Assembly: GCF_027579695.1 (NCBI RefSeq)
Contig: NC_083583.1
Span: 26,671,599-26,735,598, forward strand
From: Neoarius graeffei
Lineage: Eukaryota > Chordata > Actinopteri > Siluriformes > Ariidae
Length of the DNA: 64,000 bases
Direction: 5' to 3'
The position numbers were made by a program, and so were the translations under genes. The notes under the pieces are model-generated. The model was not told the DNA's origin. It was given only the letters and a program-made list of their open reading frames with translations, and searched no databases. The number at the start of each line of letters is the position of its first letter. The stretch's first letter is position 1. Shown in pieces: positions 12,243 to 24,800 of this stretch.

Positions 12243-12522
12243 GGGCGGCACGGTGGTGTAGTGGTTAGCGCTGTCGCCTCACAATAAGAAGGTCTGGGTT
12301 CGAGCCCCGTGGCCAGCGAGGGCCTTTCTGTGTGGAGTTTGCATGTTGTCCGCGTGGGTTTCCTCCGGGTGCTCCGGTTTCCCCCACAGTCCAAAGACAT
12401 GCAGGTTAGGTTAACTGGTGACTCTAAATTGACTGTAGGTGTGAGTGTGAATGGTTGTCTGTCAGCCCTGTGATAACCTGGCGACTTAAAAAAAAAGCGG
12501 CTAGAGATAATGAGATGAGATG
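12243..12522 (+). repeat. V-SINE with internal deletion
   Basis: Perfect duplication AATAAGATTCCTA at 12230-12242 and 12523-12535. About 90 bases after CTGGCGACTT are replaced by an A9 run before GCGGCTAGAGATAATGAG. Confidence 0.9.
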
Positions 12523-12631
12523 AATAAGATTCCTAATAACACATTGACAATGATTACTTTTCAGAAAAAAAGACTGTCCAGAGGAATCCCATTCTCACAG
12601 CATGTGCACACGTGTACAATGCGTCTCCGGT

Positions 12632-12648
12632 CCAGCAGGGGGCAGCAC
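12632..12648 (+). promoter_or_regulatory. CTCF-like motif upstream of snrpa1
   Basis: CCAGCAGGGGGCAGCAC fits the vertebrate CTCF core (CCASYAGRKGGCRS) at every constrained position. It lies about 160 bases before the snrpa1 start codon. Occupancy is inference. Confidence 0.55.
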
Positions 12649-12676
12649 TATAATGTTATTCCTAACGCCATTAAAT

Positions 12677-12710
12677 CCGGAAGTTAAAAAAAAGTGAGCT
12701 GAGTTACTTC
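12677..12710 (+). promoter_or_regulatory. snrpa1: snrpa1 promoter ETS sites
   Basis: CCGGAAGT at 12677-12684 and an opposite-strand core, ACTTCCTGG, near 12704-12712 are ETS/GABP-type elements typical of TATA-less housekeeping promoters. They sit 100-130 bases before the ATG, in a repeat-free stretch between a V-SINE and exon 1. Confidence 0.5.
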
Positions 12711-12808
12711 CTGGCGGTAACGTGTGGTGGATGCGAGCATTTGTTCTTCTGTTTTATTGGAACGTGTGATATTTGGAGTATTTTAGTTTTTATTTTTGTT
12801 GAGTCGAC

Positions 12809-12890
12809 ATGGTGAAATTGTCGGCGGAGTTAGTCGAGCAGGCCGCTCAGTACACAAACCCGGTCCGAGACAGAGAACTGGATCTCCGAG
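12809..12890 (+). CDS. snrpa1: snrpa1 coding exon 1
   Basis: ATG at 12809 follows a GTCGAC context and opens MVKLSAELVEQAAQYTNPVRDRELDLR, the exact start of U2A' in vertebrates. The exon ends with the first base of a split Gly codon at a GTAACG donor. An upstream start is unlikely because homology begins at this Met. Confidence 0.96.
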
Positions 12891-15800
12891 GTAACGCGGC
12901 GTTAGCAATAAAGTTAGCATATCGATGGCTGAATTCCCCACAGCTTATATACACAGTGCTGTCCGGTGGATTGATGCACCTCAGTTTTCTGTTCCCGGTT
13001 GAAATAAGACATTGTTTATTCTCTCTTGGGTGTGTTTTTATTAATAGCTAGGCTATTTATTTATTCGTTCATGAAGAAAAAAAGAAACGAGAAAGTCTTT
13101 CCTTGTCTGAAATCACTCACTATAGTGCAGGGCTCGAAATTCATATATTTTTTCACCAGCCAGCCGGACTAGTTACCTTCCAAAGTAACTCGCCAAACAT
13201 AAAATCAACTAGCCAAAATTTGTTCATGTATGAATTTTACTTCTGTCAAAAATAACGCAAAAGAGAGTAGTTACCACTGTTTATAACTAATGCGCATTTA
13301 TTTCAAGACCCGAGTATTTTGATACTGTTGTTTTAATACATAAATGAGAACAGCACAGAGCACCATAATATAATATCAACAAATAATAATATATTGGGCA
13401 ACTTGGTGTATGAGTATTGAAAGCAAATATACTTACTATCATGACTATAGCACCCAAACATGCTTTCTGTATTTAACCATTTATGAGAGAGAAAGCATTC
13501 GGAGCTTCATATTGACGAGGAATCAACTTGAAAAAAATTAATTATTCCATAAAAATCGTATCGCAGCCAAGGCCTACCCTGCTCCCACGTTTGCTAATAA
13601 GTCCTTTGTCCTCTTCAGACCGAGCTCGCTTTCACTACGTTCAGACTGCAACCTGAAACGACCCATATCCGATTTGTTGTGAAATCCGATTTTTTTTGTT
13701 AGGCCGTTCACATTACCAATTATATGAGACTTGTATGCGATCTCCACTATGAACGGAAAACGACCCAAAAGTGTCCCGCATGCGCAAATTGACACGTAAT
13801 AAGCACATCTACGTAATACGTAAACAAAAAAAAGCGCACTCTTCAAGTTTGCAAGTAAAGCATGGAGATGAGGCGAGACCTGGCGATGTGGTTTTTGTGG
13901 TGGCGGCGGAACTCGCACAATAATCTGATTAATGTGGGCAGCAGACTAATGAGACCGGAGGTGTCAAATTACTGGAAATTTCCAGAACAATCTTATCTTG
14001 TAATACAGGATGGTTTAAGTTATAAATCAGTTATAGAAACTGTTTTATTTAATCAGGCTAACAGATCAACATCCAGGTCCCTACCAAATCCACCATTAGC
14101 TTGATCAATTCTATAAAAGTCTATTTAAATTCTGAAAACTGTACAAATGTTGTTGTTTTCCACCAAAGAGGCGGGATTAGCCAACGCAGAATAGTGACGT
14201 TTGTCTCTTGTTGATGACGTGTAGGTCGCATGAATGCGACCTGTCCGGTCAGACTGCAGTCGCACGTGAAAATAACGAATATGCATCGGAATTAGGACCA
14301 CATATCCAAGCGGCCTGGGTCGTATGTGAAAAAATTGGATCTGTGTCATTCAGGTTGTCAGTAACAAATCGGATACAGGTCGCATATGGGTAAAAAACTC
14401 GGATATGGGTCGTTTCAGGGTGCAGTCTGAACGTAGTCATAGTTCCCGTCTCTGGCAGTTTCTGTACACCTTTCAGAAAATTCCACATCGCAATGTAGCT
14501 TTGGCAGATGTAGATGTAAACAACAACAAAAACACGTGTTTAAAGGAACAGTCCACCGTATTTCCATAATGAAATATGCTCTTATCTGAATTGAGACGAG
14601 CTGCTCCGTACCTATCCGAGCTTTGCGCGACCTCCCAGTCAGTCAGACACGCCGTCACTCCTGTTAGCAATGTAGCTAGGCTCAGTATGGCCAATGGTAT
14701 TTTTTGGGGCTGTAGTTAGATGCGACCAAACTCTTCCGCGTTTTTCCTGTTTACATAGGTTTATATGACCATAGGCCATACTGAGCCTAGCTACATTGCT
14801 AACAGGTGTGACGGTGCGTCTGACTGCGTCTGACTGACTGGGAGGTCGCGCAAAGCTCGGAGAGGTACGGAGCAGCTCGTCTCAATTCAGATAAGAGCAT
14901 ATTTCATTATGGAAATACGGTGGACTGTTCCTTTAAATGGGCGATAATGTGGCCACATCTATTGAATTTGATAACGTGATGTGGCAGCGGGGGCGTGGCC
15001 AAGCGTCTGTCTGTGAATGGAGGGCGGAGTCAGGGAGGGTAAGTGGTGGAATCATTGCACCTGATGGGGATTAACCTGTTTGTGTATCTTCCCCAGTGAC
15101 CGCGCCCTTTAAAAGGAGAGGAGAGCAGAGAAAGGGAGCTCTTTCTCCCCAACCAGAATACGTGTGCGTGCGCGCGGGGCTGGGAAGTGATAGAAGGCTG
15201 AAAAACTAGCAATAAATGGTTCATTGAGAACTCAGTTCTGGCCTGCCGTGCTTCTGTGCTCCACCCACCTGGTCCAATACTACACGTGATTACCACGATA
15301 TTCAACGAGATGCGTTATATGCATGCGCAGTAGTGAAAAACCGACAGCCTGACTCGTACACGATATGATTTGGAATTCTTCGGTATTTTCCGTTCTGCCG
15401 ATAAACACATCAATTAACACAGACACGGCACACGCTTAATATGTGGCGGCTTTAGTTGACGGTTTGTCTGAATCTTGGCTTCATGTATATATATTTTTTT
15501 ATTTTCAACTAGCCAGCCGGGCTGGCTAGTGACAGGAATTACCCGCCAAATGACAAATTAAGTCGCCTCGGGCGACCGGACCACCGCGAATTTCGAGCCC
15601 TGTAGTGAGTTCACCATTTTGTAGTGCTGTCTCAACATATAGTGAGAATTATTACACCCTACATCAGTGTTTTTCCCCAGAAAAAAAAAATTTTAAATCC
15701 TAAGTTCTGGCATGATAATACACAAACGATTGAATGCCAACAGCCCGAAGCGAAACTAACTGGGTCCAGGGGCATGGCCTCGGAAAACTTTTTTTTGAAA

Positions 15801-18800
15801 ATAGATGCTCTCGGGTGCATTTTCAGGGTCTCTGAGAGGTTTTAGATACAGGATTGTAGGATAGATTTTACCAGTGCTTCAATGATTTCTCACCTAAATA
15901 GTATTAATGTACTGTATATGGGTCATTCCGTCAAATCTCCGAATGCTCCCACTCGACCATCTCAGATTTGGCTGAAAAAATTCCAGGAAGTTCACACACT
16001 TCCCAATAGGAAAAGTCCCAAATTTTAGCTCCCAGCTCATAGTTTTGTCATAAATATTTTTGCAACTAACCTCGGACCCGCTTTGAGCAGAGTTTTTTGG
16101 GGAGCCACTTTGAGATTGCTGTAACTAGAAAACTATTTAAGCCAGGTCCTTCACATTTTCAAGGGTCAAAATCTGGCACCAGTACTTGTAGAATATGGAC
16201 TTTTACATGTGTGCTTTTGGTTTATCGTAGAATTCTGGGGGGCGGCACGGTGGTGTAGTGGTTAGCGCTGTCGCCTCACAGCAAGAAGGTCTGGGTTTGA
16301 GCCCTGTGGCTGACAAGGGCCTTTCTGTGTGAAGTTTTCATGTTCTCCCCGTGTCCGCGTGGGTTTCCTCCAGGTGCTCCGGTTTCCCCCACAGTCCAAA
16401 GACATGCAGGTTAGGTTAACTGGTGACTCTAAGCCCATGTTTACATTAGACCGTATCAGCGGATCATCAGATTAACATTTTTAAAACGATTAGTGTGCAC
16501 ACAGCAACACCAATACACGATTTGCGTGCACACAGCAACACCAATACACGGATACGCTCGGCTCCGCAGGCATCCTGCGCTCCAAATCACTCCGCCCTGA
16601 ACAGCGAGTGCCCTCTGGAGGGTGCGCACTCCGGCCTTGCGCAGCTCACAGAGCACGCGAGTGAAGTGAACAAGCTGTGTTTTCGGGACTGAGCCGCTGT
16701 GTGTGTGATCCCAGCGCATATCACTTACCACTTGCAAGTGGAAGGATGGCAAGCCTAAAGACAATCATAACTACACAATGGGCAGTATTTGCATCAGTAT
16801 TTGCAGTATTTTCATACTTTTATACTCTTTAATGAAAGGTGATACAAGGCGGAAGTCCGCGCCGTGTTTCAGCGGTCGCGTCACATGACCAACGCCAGCG
16901 AATCAGGAAGGTGGATGTCACAGTGATGATGTCCAATGAGACGCCAGCTAGAGCTCAGCACAGCGTATCCGCGTATTCTGAATGTTTACACAGCACCGGA
17001 GCTGACACGATCTGGATTGAATACTTGGACGCTGGCGGATTCCCGTTTCCAGGCGGTTTAATGTAAACTGACAGTGCATCCACGAAGAAAACGAGACAGA
17101 TACGGTCTAATGTAAACGCAGCCTAAATTGACCATAGGTGTGAATGTGAGTGTGAATGGTTGTCTGTGTCTATGTGTCAGCCCTGTGATGACCTGGCGAC
17201 TTGTCCAGGGTGTACCCCGCCTTTCGCCCGTAGTCAGCTGGGATAGGCTCCCGCTTGCCTGCGACCCTGTAGAACAGGATGAAGCGGCTAGAGATGATAT
17301 GAGTGAGAATTCTGGGGGCTTGAATTTGCTTGGGAATTCTACACTACGCTTTGTGGCAAGTGCAATTTCAAAGACAGGCTTAATATTGCACATACACCTT
17401 CCCATATATACTGTGTACTTTGTATTCTAAAACTGCCCCTCTGTGATGAGCAGTTTGGAAGATATTAAAGTTTAAAAATGGAAAAAATAAATTTGGTGAC
17501 GTTTTTAGCATGTTGTAGCAAAAAAAAAAATGACAGCATCCACCAACATAAAATTGACTGTTTTAGAAAGATTAGATGTCTGTTTTTAACATATCCAAAA
17601 TTTGTGGTGGTGTTCTGCCTTATTTTTGCAAAGTGATTTTTTTGAAAATGTGGTGTTCGCATACACGCACAGCATTCATGGCGTATGAAAGCATTTTAAA
17701 ATGCTAACAGAATGCCCTGAATTTATGATACACAGCTTAAATTCAATAAAATGCTTCATTTGGTTGAGGGTAAACTAGACCTGAAGGATAACCGATATGC
17801 AACCTTTAGATACTGAAATATTGGAACTCCGATATGGGTGAAAACTGAAACTTGTTTTCATTGCAACATTTCTGTTGGACCATAATTTAGAAGAAAAAGC
17901 AACCTGTATGCTTCAGTTAGTATTTATCCATGATAAGTTTTTGACAGTCCAGTAGAATTGATTATGATTAGTTGCGGGTACAAGCAGCCGAAATGAGTTT
18001 CCTTCGCAGGGTGGCTGGGCGCTCCCTTAGAGAGAGGTTGAGAAGCACAATCACTCGGGTGGAGCTCGGAGTAGAGCCGCTGCTCCTCCACATCGAGAGG
18101 AATCAGCTGAGCTGGCTTGGGCATCTCTTTCAGATGCCTCCTGGACGCCTCCCTGGGGAGGTGTTCCAGGCATGTCCTCCTGGGAGGAGGCCCCAGGGAA
18201 GACCCAGGACACGCTGGAGGGACTATTGCCGCTTTTCCACTACAAACGCGGCCGAGTTGGGCTGAGCCGTGCCGTGCTGAGTTGGGCTGAGTCGAGCTGA
18301 GCGGGGCTGTTGGAGTTGCATTTCGACTACAACCGCACTGAACCGTGCTGGCCGGAAGTGGGTGGACACATTGGGTGGAGTTAGCGAAAGTGGGTGGACG
18401 TCACGTGGCGTTGTTAAGCGGCGCAAACAGTGACATCAGTGATCTTATAAGCGGTAGTCTCACAACCCGGATAGTAAACAATAAACATGGAGGACATGGA
18501 GTCGTTAGTGTTGCTGGTCTTGGTTCTGTGGCTTGTTGTCACCGACAACGCCAACAGATACTGGCAAGAGCGTATAGATGAGGCGAGGCAGATGAGGCGA
18601 GGCGCATAAGGCTTCAGAAATTCTCGTAATTCTTCTTCCGGGTTTACGGTGTTTACAGATCCCAGCGTGCTCGCGGGGCGTGTGTGGGCATGTGAGGACA
18701 CTCCTCCTCACCAATCAGTGCACAGGGGAGTGTCTGCTCACGCCCCCAGCCTCACTCAGCTCGGTTTGGCTCGCTTCAGCCCCACTCCAAAACCGTGCGA

Positions 18801-21800
18801 GTTTTGGGTGCTGAGTAGGGCTGAAGCGAGCTGAGTCGTGCTGTTCTGAGGTAGTCGAAACACGAGCCGTGTCGGGCTGAAGTGAGCTGAAAAAGGGTAG
18901 TGGAAAAGGGCCAAATGTCTCTCGGCTGGCCTGGGAATGCCTCTGTGTTCTTCCTGAGGAGCTGGCCGAGATGTCTGGGGAGAGGGAAGTTTGGGCTTCC
19001 ATGCTCAGACTGCTGCCTCTGCGACCCGGCTCCGGATAAGCGGAAGGAGAGGAGATTAGATGATTAGTTGCAAAAATATTTTTTTTATGACAAAACTATA
19101 AGGAGTTGGGAGCTAAAATCTGGGACTTTTCCTATTGTATAGATGAAAGTCTTCTGGATTTACCCGGAAATCTGAATATTTGACAAAACTCTTGAAAGTC
19201 TCCGGTTTTCCAAATGGAGAAATTTTTTTTTTCGGATTTTTCGCGTTCCGTTTCATAGAAATTCGGTTTTGCGATCGCACGGTTTGTTTACGTTCGGCAA
19301 CAGGGCGCCGCCATTTTTGTAGTCTCGCAATGCTTGCTGGTGTATACGAGACCTTATGCTTCTATACATACCTCATGTCATGTGAACTAGATTTTATCGT
19401 GCTTTAGAAAACGCGGTCTTTCTTTTGTGTAACTATTTAATATCAGTTGAATTATTATTTTCTAAACATATATGTAGTATTGTACATAAGATGCGACAGC
19501 ATCACTTTAAGTTTTGACATCCAATAGTGAAAATTCTGAATTTAGAACAGTGGACTCCTGAAAATTACTCATTAACTAGAGGAATTAAATTTGATATTTT
19601 TGACATGTTAATCATTAATGTACATGAAAGAAAAAGGCTTAAAAGTTATAACTTGTTTTAGTGAAAATAAGTACTAGAATGTAGGGTTTTGCGTGTTATT
19701 AAATTTTTTTCAGGGGATGTTTCCACCTTAAAATAAGTTGCTGTATTACTATAACTGTAATGATTTAGAATGTTTCTGATGCAATTACCGTAATATGTGC
19801 AACTAAGATGCACTGAAAAGAAAAGTAAGGCAACTGCATATTATAAAGTTTAAATTTTGGCACTGTATTAAATGAACTAGATTAAGATTAAAACATATTT
19901 AAAGGAAAAGAAAACTTAATTCGTACATTTAAGTTTGCAGAAAGATTATGTACTTATAAACACATTCATGAAGAGAATTTAAGTGTCAAATGTAGCATAA
20001 TTTCCAATAATAGCGATAAGCATATTTGTCAGTGTGATGTCACTGTGAGCCTTTAACAAAAGAACAATCCGGAGCCGCCTTTTGTGAAATGGATCCCAGT
20101 GACATCACACTGCCAAAAATTATTATTATTTGAAATTATGCTGTATTTGACACATTTGGACAACTTCACTTCGTGAGAGTGTTTATAAGTATATAATCTT
20201 TCTGCAAACCCAAACTAAGGAATTAAGTTTTCTACTCCTTTAAAGCAGATTAATTCTCCTTGGCTTTTGCTTGGCCCAATGTTGGGCAACCCTCTCATAG
20301 TCCATCTCACTGTCATCCATGCTGATGTGGATCAAATTGTCCAGCGAGTGCTTTTTGAGCCAGTCGCTGTGATCAGAATTGACTATGTTTTCGTTGTCGT
20401 GACAGTTGTCTGGTTTTGTGCGCCATCACTCACATGGGTTTGTTGACGTTTAGTCAACCAATCTTTGATCGAAGCCATAATGATAATAGACTAGGTCAAA
20501 CCTTTGTGATTAAAATCAGTCAGCTTTGTCCGTCTGGTGGGGGACAACATCGGCAGCCAATGAGACCGCTTATAATGAATCGGAAACTTCCGGGATGTCT
20601 GACGTTTTCTTTCGATATTTTTATTGGACGGTTTGAACACGTGATCTTGACATAGCCAACAGATTACAGCTTGTTTACATCATACCACACAGACATATTA
20701 CTTTGACAGAATCAACACAAACATTGGAAAAAAAGACCGTTTGTTTAACACAAATATCAATCAGTATGTAAATGGATCTGTTATTTGCTCTCCTATGTAT
20801 CTAGTTACTTGTGGGTAGGAAATTTAACGTATCGGTATAAATCTAAGCGCATCAGATTTTAACTAAAGCGACCTAAGCGTATCGGCAGGCAGAGCAAGCG
20901 TATCGGGCCCGATGCGCTAAAACGCTTTGGGGGAAACCATGCTATATATAGTGCACTTATAGTATCCCACAATGCACCATAAAAAGTAGTGTACAACCGA
21001 TGGTCACTAACCAAGCAATATATATCCCATCATGCATTGCGGTAGCACTGAAAGAAAAAAAGTATGTTGGGGTGATTAGACGGAGGAAGAAACGCGTTAT
21101 AAACATTCAAGTACAATTAAAAAATAGTAAGGGAATAGAAAAAAGCTAAAATAGAACAAGGCAGATAAAATACACGAATAAAAGTTACAGTGCAAAGTGA
21201 GGAATTAATCAAAAGCCTCAAATTTGATTTAATAAAAGGCAAAGAAAGAATTCAGCCTTGATTTAAAAGAACTGAAAGATGCAGCAGACACAAAGTAGTT
21301 TGTATTCGCTAATGTGGGAAATATGCTCAGTATAATATGGATTTATCACAAAATTACATATATATTATTGACCAGCTTAAGTTTAGTCCGTATCGTGAAA
21401 TACCGTAACTGAGTTCTTGAGGCCGAGGTCAGTGTTTTCAAGGCAGAGGTCGCAGTATTTCACGATACGGACCGACCTTAAGCTGGTAAATAGTATATTT
21501 ATTTTTTTCTTTACCAAATTCTATCAGAAAATGAGCACCCAAAAGGGAAACCATATTTAGAACAAACCTGCTACAAGCTTGTTTTCGGCTTTCTCCTGAA
21601 ATGTTTTCTTTTATTTCGTCATCAGGGTAGTAAAACTCGCTTTTGCTGTGAACACTGTCGTTATCGCTATCCATGCTGTAAAATTTAATGCTATTATACT
21701 GAGAAATGCGAAAATAAATGTTGACAAAAAATTGCTACTCTGTTGTTGTGAACGAGCGAGTCGTCAAAGGTCTGTAACCGCGGTCCGGATTGCAGGATTC

Positions 21801-24800
21801 CGGACCGCTCGCAATCAGAGCGCACGATTTCATGGGAACCAGACCGCGAAAAAAATAAATGCACGTATTTATTATTTTGAAGACCCACCAGCAGACTGAT
21901 CTGGCATGTTTTAATTGTACAACAGTAATGACGTAAATAACAGCACGGTGGAGTAAATACATCACAAATTGAGTAAAGGTGACAAGGTCAGATACAGGGA
22001 AAAGATAAAAGAATGTTCAGGGGTAGATCCATACAGGAACGTTGTAGAGTATGAAGATGATGTACGGATGTGGCCGAGAGTGCATTACACAGACATCGTG
22101 AATTACCTTCTCGCATTTTAACAGTGGGTAAACTAAACAATCTGATTCCAGCCTTAGCAGAATTGTTTGAGCAGCCAATAACTGCACAAATTTGCGGCGT
22201 TTCATATTAAGGTACTTGTTGCTACACGTGTTATTCCACAAAGATGGTGGACACGACTAAATCAGAGAGGGTCATGGGATGTGTGACGTCATGCGCAAAC
22301 GGTCTATAGTGAGTCGGGAGTAGTGAGTGAGTGATTTTGGACACGGCCTTTACAACAAAAATAGCCGAAACTATTAAAAAGATTGAGCACGCAACTGTCT
22401 GCCTGCTCATTACAGTTGAAACTTTTATAATTCATGATGGCAAACTAGGCAGAGTAATGAACATTTAAACTTGACACTGCGTCATTCCACCAGACTTTAT
22501 ATATAAATGAAGTGCACTCCATAGGGTGATAGAAGCTATCGTTTTATAATCTTTGTAGTGTTTTTAGCTTATGTAGGGAACAGTGTCATATTTAGGATTC
22601 AGTGGATAATATTTAAATAATTTAAAAAAAAATAGTGATTTGTGTTTTGGAGATTATGGTGTCGTGTAGCTCTTACAACACGCAGTACAAAACAATCCAA
22701 AGTCAGTCTGCTTTGTTTAGGCTCTCCTTTCTTGTTTTTGCTCTTTTTCTCCATGTAATGCTTCTCTCTTGTCCAGTGCCCCATTTAAAGGTCGTGTTCA
22801 TGTTCCTGCAGGTTATAAAATCCCAGTTTTGGAGAACCTCGGGGCCACTCTGGATCAGTTTGATACCATTGACTTTTCCGATAACGAGATCAGAAAGCTG
22901 GATGGATTTCCGCTGCTCAAGAGACTCAAAACCGTGCTCATGAACAACAACCGCATCTGGTGAGTGAGGGAAGGGGTGGGGAATAATTTCCACCATGAGA
23001 TCAGAGCCGACAGGGAAGAAATGCACAACAGGTCTACATTTTGAAGTGTGTGTTTGGGACGCTACTTGCGTGTAGACATTTACATGTGACGCAGATGGAC
23101 ATCTTAAATGTGTGTTCGCATTTGTTTTTGGTTAGCTTGTGTCGCTTATGCTAGAAATTGTGAATTTGGTATTACTCTGTTAAAGTTGAAAGGCTGATGG
23201 CCCCTTTCCACCAACTAGGTGCTAGTAATGTTTCAGAATTGGTTCAGCTTAAAGGAGATACGCAGAACCTTTATTTTTAAATAAATTTCTGACTGATAAT
23301 ATTGCCATCCTTGACTCTTGTATGCTGCATAAATGGGAATTAAAAAAAAATATTGTTGAGAGTTTAAGCTGGCATTCGAGCTGAGCCAGCCAGCCCTGAG
23401 TGCGTGACGTCACAGCAGTAACCGGTTTTAAGGCCGAGGCCTCTGACACTTATGGAGCACTTGCATGTGACGTCACAGCCGATCCAGATTGTGACAGACG
23501 CCATCTTGTCGGTCAAACGCCATATTTCCGCCTTCTACTTCTGGTTCTACCTTTTTTCTTCTGGAAAACCCTACTATATACAATTCTACTACAACAGCTG
23601 CGGCTACAAGCTCTCCCTACCTGTGCACGTTTTTTGTGTATTTTTGCGTGTTGTTCGTCTGTACCGGACTTCAATATCCACTACAACCGTATGGACTTAC
23701 TGGACATTGGTTTCCAGCAGAAAATGACGGTTTGTAGCGATTTCCATCGCATGCACAACATTCCGGACGAGATAGCGAGACCAGCGGGGTCTCCGTGGAT
23801 TGTTATCGGGTCTGGCAGGCGAAGGAGGCGGCGTCGGGAGAGGAAGCAAAAGCGAGGCTGCAGAGCCGGTCTGTTGACTAAGCTCAGAAAACAGCCACTC
23901 AAATCTCCACTGCTAAACCTCTACCTCTCCAACGCCAGATCCATGGTAAACAAGACGGACGATTTGGAATTACAGCTGGAATTACCTTATTCTATTCTAT
24001 AATCGGCTGGTCAGTGCTATACTAGATACTACTGATATATCTAGTATCAGTACTAGTACTCAATACTTAAGTGACTTACCTGTCCAATGAGGATTATTTT
24101 CTTGTTTACAAGATGCCACATCTGAGTCGCTGACAAATCCTGAATTTCTGTAAAGATAACTGTCCAGAGATTTATAAGCATGCAGTGCTTCACCACTGAA
24201 CAGTGAGGGAAAGTTGATGAGGTGATTATACACATCTGGGTATTCCACCTCTGGCAGTTCAACATCCACTGACACGGTCGTGAAAACTATGTCTGGTAAG
24301 CCATAAGGGTCACTAATCTGTAGGTCGTTTATATTAGACATATATCGTTTATATCGTTTTTAGGTCGTTTATATTAGACATATATCTAGTTATCTGTTCA
24401 TTAGAAAAATGAGCCGTGTAGTCCGTCGGTTGAAATTGATCCATTCTGTACACGAGTGCAGCAGTATTCAGCTGTGTTTTTTACCGACAAGATGGCAGCT
24501 GTTAACTTTCCGGTCACGTGACTGCAAGATCTCTATAGACCAAAGCCAGACTCAGCAGGCGAGAGTGGTTGCAATGACCTCTTCGTTTGGGTTTATTGGT
24601 GATTCTTCGGATTCCACAGATAGTAATACATCTGACTGTGATAGTCCTGAAATTGGAGTGTGTGTGTACATGCTACTGCTGTACGCGTAGAAACGTATCA
24701 GTTCGAACCATCGGAAAGTGAATTTGATAGTGCCACGGAGGCCCACACCTTACGAAATAAAGCCAGAGAACAAAGCCGTCTAGAGAATTGGATGGAATTG

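Larger units (their letters stand above)
13128..15602. mobile_element. hAT-type non-autonomous element (contains three nested insertions)
   Basis: Termini CAGGGCTCGAAATTC and GAATTTCGAGCCCTG are perfect inverted repeats with the hAT CAGGG start. Subterminal ACTAGCCAGCCGG-type motifs occur at both ends. The flanks share TAGTG but no clean 8-base duplication. Nested inside: 13633-14440, 14544-14932 and 14980-15284. Confidence 0.75.
15980..19160. repeat. Inverted repeat pair 3 kb apart (element termini)
   Basis: 15988-16066 (AATAGGAAAAGTCCC ... TTTTGTCATAAATATTTTTG) is the inverse of 19063-19145 (CAAAAATATTTTTTTTATGA ... GGGACTTTTCCTATT). The two arms look like subterminal repeats of one DNA element interrupted by the V-SINE at 16241 and the LINE at 17976. 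Family unknown. Confidence 0.6.
15666..20939. mobile_element. Large hAT-like element, heavily invaded
   Basis: CAGTGTTTTTCCCCAGAAA at the left, and at the right the reverse complement of CATGGTTTCCCCCAAAGCG. It interrupts the outer MITE body. Reversed, 20300-20480 begins ATGGCTTCGATCAAAGATTG (MASIKDWLTKRQQTH), which could be a transposase N-terminus followed by stops. Most of the interior consists of younger insertions. Confidence 0.5.
13101..22346. mobile_element. Outer MITE of snrpa1 intron 1, split by later insertions
   Basis: The left terminus TTGTCTGAAATCACTCAC and the right terminus GTGAGTGATTTTGGACACGG are inverted copies. Pieces of the body survive between the insertions: 15603-15665 (AGTGAGTTCACCATTTTGTA), 20941-21070 (CAATGCACCATAAAAAGTAG, CCCATCATGCATTGCGG) and 22290-22346. 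The original element was probably under 1 kb; everything else is nested. Confidence 0.65.

Noticed and set aside
1-12600. Exons of pcsk6, the neighbour of SNRPA1 in human
   Set aside because: Looked for subtilisin-domain or Cys-rich furin-like coding sequence on both strands; none recognised.
13862-14104. 80-codon frame MEMRRDLAMWFLWWRRNSHN
   Set aside because: Lies inside the Harbinger-like MITE and has no domain; at most a decayed counterpart of the Myb fragment.
17128-17430. 100-codon frame spanning the end of a V-SINE
   Set aside because: Most of it is V-SINE sequence, the rest is A/T-rich intron with no coding character.
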